Source: an uncultured Clostridia bacterium
GTDB lineage: Bacteria; Bacillota; Clostridia; Christensenellales; UBA1242
Direction of reading: 5' to 3'
Assembly (NCBI GenBank): GCA_944381145.1
Contig: CALWJZ010000007.1
Coordinates: forward strand, 1-41,686
Length of the DNA: 41,686 nucleotides
The notes under the pieces: model-generated
Databases searched by the model: none
Told to the model about the DNA's origin: nothing
Seen by the model: the letters and a program-made list of their open reading frames with translations, nothing else
Translations under genes and position numbers: made by a program
Shown here: in pieces, positions 36,270-41,686 of the stretch
How positions within the stretch are numbered: position 1 is the stretch's first letter
How the letters are laid out: each line of letters begins with the position of its first letter

Positions 36270-37487
36270 TTATACTTTAACTGAAAATCTATTTACGACT
36301 TTCGAAGTAATTATTTGTTTTGAAATTTTTTTCTGTTTTTTTGGAGAAAACAAATCAAAAAAGTCTCCACAATTGATTTGTCTTAAATTATTCAGAAATT
36401 CTATTGGTGTAGTTGCAAAATTATTATTCATGCATATCTCCACAGCAAACTCTCCCAATACATAACTCAAATAATGTCCTGGATATTGGGTATAATCAAG
36501 CATATAATCCAAAGCCTTTGTTTTTGGGTATTTACCAAGCAAATAGACATAAACATTTTCATATGCTTTTTCTAAATTTCCATGTAATAAAAAATTGGCA
36601 ATATTAGCACCTTCTATCAGAAAGTTTTGTGAATATGCAGTATTTTTGTTGTGACACATTGCATACATTGCCCAACCATTTATAAGAAATGTAGCACCAT
36701 TATCAAAGCAATTACTTTTTGTTAAATCATCAACTACAGTATTGTAAAAATGCCCGTATCCTGGATAAACATTGAAATAAACCATATGTTTCAGTTCTAC
36801 ATCTGTAAGTCTATTATTATTTGAGTAAATAAAAAATCTATTGTTGTTGTAACTAACATTTTTGCTTAACCATTTACCATATCCATAATCATCTACAATA
36901 GAGATTGGAATATTTTTTCTTATACTGCTACGGCCATAAATAATTGATAATTGATAATCATATTGTAGGTCATATATTAATTGTCTAGCCGTATTTTCTA
37001 TCGCTTCGGGTTTCAAAACTTTGCTAACAGTTGGAATTTCTTTTTGCTTGCTTGCAAACTTCACTTTTCTCATAACAGGTTTATAAAAATGACCTAGAAC
37101 GCTTTTGCAAAACGCTGGCATTAAATTTGCTTTACTTTGATTACACGCCTTGTTTAGCATTATAAAAAAGAATTCTTTGAAGTCCGAAAATTCACTTCTT
37201 ATTATCTTTGTCATATAACTTTTTAACTGATAAGGCAAATACAAAATTTTATTTTGTCTTTTAAGGACTGCTTTTATAAAAATTTCTTTATCTTTATCCG
37301 ATTTGAGTTTCTTGAAATGCTCCATAACTTGAAGCAAAGAAAAATTGTTACGATAAAAATCAATTTGTTTATTCATTAATGCCCTTTCGTAACTATTTAA
37401 TTGCAAAGAAAATCTTTTTACATCTTTGTATATAACATTATCAAATGCAATTCTTTTTTTCCAATCTGAATATGTAAGTATTTTCAT
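36270..37487 (-). CDS. DUF885-like protein with degenerate metal site
   Basis: A 405-residue cytoplasmic protein with no signal or membrane segment. Three C-terminal blocks follow the order seen in DUF885 metallopeptidase-like proteins. YFNVYPGYGHFYN (about 237-249) stands where the family has HExxPGHxxQ, NGWAMYA (270-276) stands for EGWAxY, and YPGHYLSYVLGE (335-346) stands for the late PGxxxxYxxG helix. The catalytic HE is replaced by FN, the Glu of EGW by Asn, and the PGH spacing is altered. Zinc binding and proteolysis are therefore doubtful and this may be a pseudo-enzyme (inference). The start is ATG 37487, with GGAG 5 nt upstream; a GTG 18 nt earlier lacks a site. It lies 27 bp after the Xre-TM gene and is probably cotranscribed with it. 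Confidence 0.65.
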   Translation of the reverse strand: MKILTYSDWKKRIAFDNVIYKDVKRFSLQLNSYERALMNKQIDFYRNNFSLLQVMEHFKKLKSDKDKEIFIKAVLKRQNKILYLPYQLKSYMTKIIRSEFSDFKEFFFIMLNKACNQSKANLMPAFCKSVLGHFYKPVMRKVKFASKQKEIPTVSKVLKPEAIENTARQLIYDLQYDYQLSIIYGRSSIRKNIPISIVDDYGYGKWLSKNVSYNNNRFFIYSNNNRLTDVELKHMVYFNVYPGYGHFYNTVVDDLTKSNCFDNGATFLINGWAMYAMCHNKNTAYSQNFLIEGANIANFLLHGNLEKAYENVYVYLLGKYPKTKALDYMLDYTQYPGHYLSYVLGEFAVEICMNNNFATTPIEFLNNLRQINCGDFFDLFSPKKQKKISKQIITSKVVNRFSVKV

Positions 37488-37514
37488 AATATCTCCATTT
37501 TTCACACGACTATT

Positions 37515-38090
37515 TTATTTTTTTTTGCTTAAAAACATTGCCAACATAATTACAATTTGACCTACAATTCCCACTATAAATATAAACCATAGTTGAGAAT
37601 TTGATATGCTCAAAAAAATCGAAACTATACAACCCCACAAAAATGCACTAGCAGACAAAAACACATATATTTTTTTGAACCAAATTGCAGAAAAAATCAT
37701 AAGCAAAATTGAATTGACGGGAATAGTATATATAAATGTTAAATAACATCTATTTAGCGAAGTTACATTATCTAAAACAAAATATAAGATTGTTGCAACA
37801 AACCAAATTGATGCACTTATAAGCAAAGTCAAAAACAAATGAGTTTTGTGAAACTCTCTAATTACACTTTTTTTCTTTGTATATATCAAATCGTTAACTG
37901 TTATACCAAAAAATTCTGATATATGAGTAAGAGTTTCAACATCAGGCAAAACACTCCCAACTTCCCATTTTGAAACTGCCTTATCCGAATAATTAAGTTT
38001 TTCAGCTAATTGCAGTTGCGTTAGATTTTTTTCTTTACGAAGTTTTATTAAGTTTTGTGAAAAATTTGTCTTTATTTGTTCTTGTGTCAT
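37515..38090 (-). CDS. Xre-family transcriptional regulator with C-terminal membrane domain
   Basis: A 191-residue protein. The N-terminal helix-turn-helix (about 10-65) reads NLIKLRKEKNLTQLQLAEKL followed by SDKAVSKWEVGSVLPDVETL, a typical Cro/C1 type. Residues about 83-188 form four hydrophobic segments ending in KKK, so it is a membrane-tethered regulator. The family uses such domains to respond to membrane or envelope signals (inference). An AAGGA site precedes ATG 38090. It leads the DUF885-like gene and is divergent from the degV gene at 38393, with a palindrome between them that is a natural candidate operator. Confidence 0.92.
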   Translation of the reverse strand: MTQEQIKTNFSQNLIKLRKEKNLTQLQLAEKLNYSDKAVSKWEVGSVLPDVETLTHISEFFGITVNDLIYTKKKSVIREFHKTHLFLTLLISASIWFVATILYFVLDNVTSLNRCYLTFIYTIPVNSILLMIFSAIWFKKIYVFLSASAFLWGCIVSIFLSISNSQLWFIFIVGIVGQIVIMLAMFLSKKK

Positions 38091-38154
38091 ATTTGTCCTT
38101 CTACAATATTATCTAAAACAAATTATAAAAATTAAAATATCTTATTTTTTTCAA

Positions 38155-38183
38155 ATTATAACACATTTCTACAATTTTCACAA
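38155..38183 (-). promoter_or_regulatory. Extended -10 promoter of xre-TM
   Basis: On the minus strand TTGTGA (38183-38178), a 17-nt spacer, then TATAAT (38160-38155) preceded by TGT. The -10 is perfect and extended; the -35 match is 4/6. Confidence 0.6.
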
Positions 38184-38195
38184 TTAAAATTATTC

Positions 38196-38214
38196 ACTCT
38201 CTTGACAAGAGAGT
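38196..38214. promoter_or_regulatory. Operator-like palindrome over the degV copy 2 -35 box
   Basis: ACTCTCTT and AAGAGAGT are perfect 8-bp arms separated by GAC. The TTGACA box (38202-38207) sits in the centre. A protein bound here would block sigma at degV and also lie just upstream of the xre-TM -35. Confidence 0.6.
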
Positions 38215-38230
38215 TCAACTTTTTTACAAT
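38202..38230 (+). promoter_or_regulatory. Near-consensus promoter of degV copy 2
   Basis: TTGACA (38202-38207), a 17-nt spacer and TACAAT (38225-38230). The start is predicted near 38237. Confidence 0.7.
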
Positions 38231-38392
38231 AGAATTAATTAAATACAAATAGAAAATAAAACAAAAAAAATAGGGTGTATTTTTCTTTTCCATTTAATAC
38301 AATGTTTAAGAGATTAAAGTAGCAAAATTTTTTGTATTTTAATTTGATTTTTATTTTTTTATTAATCGAAATTTTTAATTAAGGAGAATATT

Positions 38393-39229
38393 ATGAAGAT
38401 TGTAATATCTGCTGAAAGCACTATAGACATTCCACCTGAGATGTTAAAAGAATACAACATACAAACTTTGCCATTTGGAATTAATTTTGATGACAAACTG
38501 GTAGATGACAAATTCGGTATCTCAAATGAAATATTTGAGTTTGTAGAAAAAACAAAAAAACTACCAAAAACATCTGCAGTAAGTCCAGAACAATATGAGG
38601 TCCATTTTGAAAAACTAAAAAAAGAATATGATGCAATAATACATATTTCTCTTAGTTCTTATATGAGTAGCGCATACAACAATGCGTGTAGTATTGCTAG
38701 TAATATGGAAAATGTATATGTATTAGATAGCAAATCTCTATCAACAGGAATAGCATTACTTGCAATCAAGGGCAAAGAATTAATTGATGCAGGAAAAGAC
38801 TTCAAAACCATATGCGAAATTTTAGAACAAGCAGTTTCAAAAGTACAAGCTAGTTTTGTTATCGAAAAACTAAACTATTTATACAAAGGAGGTAGATGTT
38901 CAGCTTTAACACTACTAGGCACCAATTTATTAAAAATAAAACCACAAATTATTGTCAAAGAAGGCAGAATGATTGTGGGAAGAAAATACATAGGAAATTT
39001 ACCAAAAATTATTGAGAAATATAGTAATGATATTTTGGCTGATAATAAGGATCCCGATCTAAAACATGTTTTTATAACTCATTCTTCTCCTATGCCAGAA
39101 ATAGAAGAAAAAATATACAAATTACTAAAAGAGCGTGGGTTCGAGAATATACACAACACTTTGGCTGGAGGTACTATATCTAGTCACTGTGGACCAAATT
39201 GTATAGGTATATTATTTATAAATAAATAA
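38393..39229 (+). CDS. DegV/FakB-family fatty-acid-binding protein (copy 2)
   Basis: A 278-residue paralog of 29842-30702 with the same blocks: SAESTIDI, LPKTSAV, SSYMSSAYN, DSKSLSTGIA, LNYLYKGGRCSAL, GRKYIGN and SHCGPNCIG. It is expected to hold one fatty acid and to present it to FakA (family knowledge). Residues around the pocket differ from copy 1 (for example PFGINF versus PFHIIL), as seen in FakB sets with different chain preferences (inference). AAGGAG precedes ATG 38393. It is divergent from the Xre-TM gene, with a palindrome over its promoter, and ends at a convergent terminator shared with tsaD. Confidence 0.93.
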   Translation: MKIVISAESTIDIPPEMLKEYNIQTLPFGINFDDKLVDDKFGISNEIFEFVEKTKKLPKTSAVSPEQYEVHFEKLKKEYDAIIHISLSSYMSSAYNNACSIASNMENVYVLDSKSLSTGIALLAIKGKELIDAGKDFKTICEILEQAVSKVQASFVIEKLNYLYKGGRCSALTLLGTNLLKIKPQIIVKEGRMIVGRKYIGNLPKIIEKYSNDILADNKDPDLKHVFITHSSPMPEIEEKIYKLLKERGFENIHNTLAGGTISSHCGPNCIGILFINK

Positions 39230-39258
39230 AATCTCGAAGAATATTTATACCGACAAAT

Positions 39259-39298
39259 AAAAAATCGAATAATTAGAAAATTAATTATTCGATTTTTT
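39259..39298. terminator. Bidirectional terminator between degV copy 2 and tsaD
   Basis: Perfect 17-bp arms (39259-39275 and 39282-39298) with a 6-nt loop, flanked by A- and T-runs, so it works both ways. The tsaD stop codon (39298-39300) touches the right arm. Confidence 0.87.
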
Positions 39299-40395
39299 TA
39301 TAAAATATTTTTTTGTTTTCTACGAAGCCATTTAAGGTTTATATTTGGTTCTGGGGTTAGATCTAGACCTGCAAGTCCTCTTCCCGAAATAATCTGAAAA
39401 TAACCCTCACTTGCAATCATTGCTCCATTATCTCCAGTCAAATTTTTCTCTGGGAAATACACACTGAAATTTTTTTCTTTTGCACATTGAGTTAATTTTT
39501 CTCTCAAACACGAATTGGCAGATACGCCTCCACCTATTACCAATTTTTTTTCTTTATATTTCAAAACTGCTTTTACACTCTTGTCCACTAGTTCATCTAT
39601 AACTTGATTTTGAAAAGAAGTACATATATTATTAATTGGAATATTTTCGTTTGCTTGTGTTAGTTTATGAACATAATTAATTACTTGGGTTTTCACACCG
39701 CTGAAACTAAAATCAAACGAATTTGGCAATATTGAGTGCTTTATAAATGGAATATTATTTTCTCCTAATTTTGCGTTTTTGTCAATAACTATGCCTCCAG
39801 GATATCCCAACCCCAAACATTTTGCCACTTTGTCATAGCATTCGCCAACAGCATCATCTATAGTAGAGCCAAGCAATTCAAATTTATCATATGTCTTCAT
39901 TCTAATTAATGCAGTATGTCCACCACTTACAATTAGAGCAACAAATGGTGGTGTCAACTCTGGATAAGTCAGATAATTTGCACAAATATGCCCTTTTATA
40001 TGATTAACTGCTATTAAAGGTATTTCAAGTGCAAAGGACAAAGCTTTTGCATAATTAACCCCCACCATTAATGCTCCAACAAGTCCAGCGCCGTAAGTTA
40101 CTGCAATAGCGTCAATTTGAGTTAAATTGATTTTTGCTTGTTCTAGAGCTTGGTCCAATACTTGGTCAATTGCCATCAAGTGATTACGACTAGCAATCTC
40201 TGGCACAACTCCTCCAAATCTAGCATGAATATCAATTTGTGTTGCAACAACATTACTAAGAATTTCCCTTCCATTTTTTACAACTGCAATACTTGTCTCA
40301 TCACAACTACTTTCTATTCCTAATACTAGAATATCTTTATTTTTATAATTCTTATTTAAATTATTAAATTTTTCTTTCACTATTTCTTTGTACAT
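39298..40395 (-). CDS. tsaD: tRNA N6-adenosine threonylcarbamoyltransferase TsaD
   Basis: Transfers the threonylcarbamoyl group to A37 of ANN-decoding tRNAs as part of the TsaBDE complex, an essential modification. It has the Kae1/Gcp features: LGIESSCDET, FGGVVPEIASRNH, the metal-binding HIKGH motif, and SGGHTALI and GGVSANSCLR near the nucleotide site. At 365 residues it is about 20 longer than usual because of a charged N-terminal extension before LGIESS. The start at ATG 40395 is nevertheless supported by AAGGTG about 7 nt upstream. It lies 37 bp after prfB and probably shares its transcript. A small AT hairpin (40407-40426) immediately precedes the ribosome site. Confidence 0.96.
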   Translation of the reverse strand: MYKEIVKEKFNNLNKNYKNKDILVLGIESSCDETSIAVVKNGREILSNVVATQIDIHARFGGVVPEIASRNHLMAIDQVLDQALEQAKINLTQIDAIAVTYGAGLVGALMVGVNYAKALSFALEIPLIAVNHIKGHICANYLTYPELTPPFVALIVSGGHTALIRMKTYDKFELLGSTIDDAVGECYDKVAKCLGLGYPGGIVIDKNAKLGENNIPFIKHSILPNSFDFSFSGVKTQVINYVHKLTQANENIPINNICTSFQNQVIDELVDKSVKAVLKYKEKKLVIGGGVSANSCLREKLTQCAKEKNFSVYFPEKNLTGDNGAMIASEGYFQIISGRGLAGLDLTPEPNINLKWLRRKQKNIL

Positions 40396-40432
40396 CTTTT
40401 CACCTTAATACAAAATAAATTGTATTTTTTTA

Positions 40433-41531
40433 TTAATTTATAAGTTTCAAAAATTCAAATATAAAATCAAGTATATTTCCATTCATAACACCATAAACAT
40501 CGCTAGTTTCAAAACCTGTTCTATGGTCTTTTACCATTGTGTATGGACAAAATACATAACTACGAATTTGGCTACCCCATTCAATTTTTTTTGCATCACC
40601 TTTCAAAGATAATGTTTCTTGCATTTTTTTGTCAAGTTCCAAAGATAGCAATTTTTGTTTTAACATTTCCATAGCCATTTCACGATTTTTTAGTTGTGAG
40701 CGCTCTTGCTGACAAGCAACAATTACTCCAGTAGGGATATGTGTAATTCTGACTGCACTATCTGTTGTGTTTACATGCTGTCCTCCCGCACCACCTGATC
40801 TATATACATCAATTTTCAAATCTTCTGGTCTAATATCAACTTCTACTTCTTGATTTAATTCTGGCATTACTTCTACTGATGCAAAACTTGTATGTCTACG
40901 TTTATTAGCATCAAATGGACTTATTCTAACAAGCCTATGTACGCCCATTTCACTTTTTAAGTATCCATAAGCATTATCTCCTACGATTTTTAAAGTTACG
41001 CTTTTCACACCAGCGCCATCTCCATCAATTTTATCCAGCATAGTCCATTTAAAATTATTTTTATCGGCAAACATTTGATACATCCTTTGCAACATTTCTG
41101 CCCAATCACACGCTTCTGTTCCACCGGCACCACTATGTACTTTGATTATTGCATTATTATTGTCATATTCCCCTGAAAGAAGTGTTTGCAAATATAAATT
41201 TTCGGTTTCTTTTGATAGAAGAGTATAAGACGACTCAATATCATCTAACATCGATTCGTCCCCTTCATTTTCACATAGTTCAATATATTCGGATAATTCA
41301 TTTAATTTATTTTTTAACTTATGCAAAGATTCTATTTTGCTTGTCATTACTTTCAAATCTTTATTTATTTTTGCACAAAGTTCGGCATTTACATACACTT
41401 CAGGCTTTAGACTAAGTTCTCTTTTTTCTTCGATTTCTTTCAAAAGTTTTTCTTCGTCAAAGACAGTCGGCAATAATTTGAATATTGCCGACTAATTTAT
41501 TAACTTTTTCTTTCTGTTCATTTAAAATCAT
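40433..41531 (-). CDS. prfB: Peptide chain release factor 2 (programmed +1 frameshift)
   Basis: Releases peptides at UGA and UAA. Diagnostic features are the SPF anticodon-like tripeptide in RISPFDANKRRHTSF and the catalytic GGQ in RSGGAGGQHVNTTDSAVR. Reading starts at ATG 41531 with GAGG 5 nt upstream, runs 24 codons to CTT, meets an in-frame TGA (41459-41457), and continues in the +1 frame as D-E-E-K-L-L to 40433. The full product is 365 residues, the standard length. As in most bacteria, low RF2 favours the frameshift and so restores RF2. The remarkable point is an 11-bp hairpin just before the shift site in place of the usual SD-like AGGGGG. It is first in a prfB-tsaD operon. Confidence 0.96.
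41456..41462 (-). other. Programmed +1 frameshift site CTT-TGA-C of prfB
   Basis: CTT (41462-41460) is followed by TGA (41459-41457) and C (41456). Slipping one base turns CTT-TGA into CTT-(T)-GAC. The zero frame upstream and the +1 frame downstream join to give a full-length RF2. The bases immediately before (GCCGACTGT) contain no purine-rich SD-like element. Confidence 0.95.
41465..41493 (-). other. 11-bp perfect stem-loop ending 2 nt before the prfB shift site
   Basis: AGTCGGCAATA and TATTGCCGACT are perfect complements around a 7-nt loop. They are GC-richer than their surroundings and lie inside the prfB coding sequence (codons about 13-22). No T-run follows on either strand, so it is not a terminator. 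Confidence 0.85.
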
Positions 41532-41556
41532 ACAAACCTCACACATTTTCAAAAGT

Positions 41557-41586
41557 ATTTTAACACACTTTCTATATTCAAGTCAA
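41557..41586 (-). promoter_or_regulatory. Candidate promoter of prfB-tsaD
   Basis: On the minus strand TTGACT (41586-41581), an 18-nt spacer and TAAAAT (41562-41557) preceded by TGT. The start is predicted near 41550, leaving a 20-nt leader. Confidence 0.5.
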
Positions 41587-41686
41587 TGAAGATATAAATT
41601 CATAAAATGAATTAGAAATAATTTTCAAAAAAATTATACAATTAAACAAAATATATCTTACAAAATAATTTTATTTAAATAAAAAA

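Larger units (their letters stand above)
38091..38392. other. Divergent regulatory region between xre-TM and degV copy 2
   Basis: The 302-bp gap has no gene. It contains a minus-strand promoter (38155-38183), a palindrome (38196-38214), a plus-strand promoter (38202-38230) and a degV leader of about 155 nt. Within the leader, TGTATT and AATACA arms near 38276-38305 could pair weakly. Confidence 0.65.

Noticed and set aside
41457..41473. prfB starting at a TTG near 41473 as a normal, unshifted gene
   Set aside because: This would drop the first 24 codons that have a proper ATG and ribosome site and lead exactly to the conserved CTT-TGA-C shift site.
1..41686. CRISPR arrays, tRNA/rRNA genes, insertion sequences
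   Set aside because: No regularly spaced repeats, tRNA cloverleaf motifs, rRNA-like GC-rich blocks or transposase reading frames were found.

Overview
The window is strongly AT-rich DNA from a low-GC Gram-positive bacterium, most likely an uncultured gut-type Bacillota lineage (inferred from gene content; I cannot place it more precisely). It uses the standard bacterial code: TGG encodes Trp, TGA is a stop, and a release factor 2 gene with its programmed TGA frameshift is present, which argues against a Mycoplasma-type code. A SleL/YaaH-type cortex hydrolase hints at spore formation. Genes generally have AAGGAG-type ribosome sites, and many have TTGACA/TATAAT-like promoters that can be read directly.

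Layout. 1-15508 (minus) is the 5' part of one enormous gene, open at the left edge, for a signal-anchored surface protein of more than 5,100 residues built from InlB-B/Flg_new-type repeats. 16036-19602 (minus) holds typA/bipA and a CNNM/CBS/CorC membrane protein. 19870-25209 (plus) is a run of five genes: a leaderless membrane-anchored protein, formate-THF ligase, a thioredoxin-reductase-like flavoprotein without its redox cysteines, galE, and the XTP/dITP pyrophosphatase gene. 25592-28574 (plus) holds a LysM-LysM-GH18 protein and a protein with a degenerate diadenylate-cyclase-like domain. 28592-29657 (minus) is radC overlapping an RNHCP zinc-ribbon gene. 29842-30702 (plus) is a DegV/FakB protein. 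30765-36084 (minus) holds a 1499-residue MBG-repeat surface protein and a small HD (alarmone-hydrolase-like) protein. 36270-38090 (minus) pairs an Xre-type membrane regulator with a degenerate DUF885-like protein. It is divergent from a second DegV/FakB gene (38393-39229, plus) whose -35 box lies in a perfect palindrome. 39298-41531 (minus) is prfB-tsaD.

Most interesting points. (1) The prfB +1 frameshift site CTT-TGA-C has no visible Shine-Dalgarno-like stimulator; an 11-bp perfect stem-loop ends 2 nt upstream of it. (2) The flavoprotein has Ser and Asn where thioredoxin reductase has its CxxC. (3) The Xre-TM/DUF885-like/FakB locus has divergent promoters and an operator-like palindrome. (4) The MBG-protein transcript is predicted to begin with a hairpin plus U-tract. 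(5) One gene appears leaderless and starts in A-runs. (6) The surface protein gene exceeds 15.5 kb. No rRNA, tRNA, CRISPR array, insertion sequence or riboswitch was recognised.
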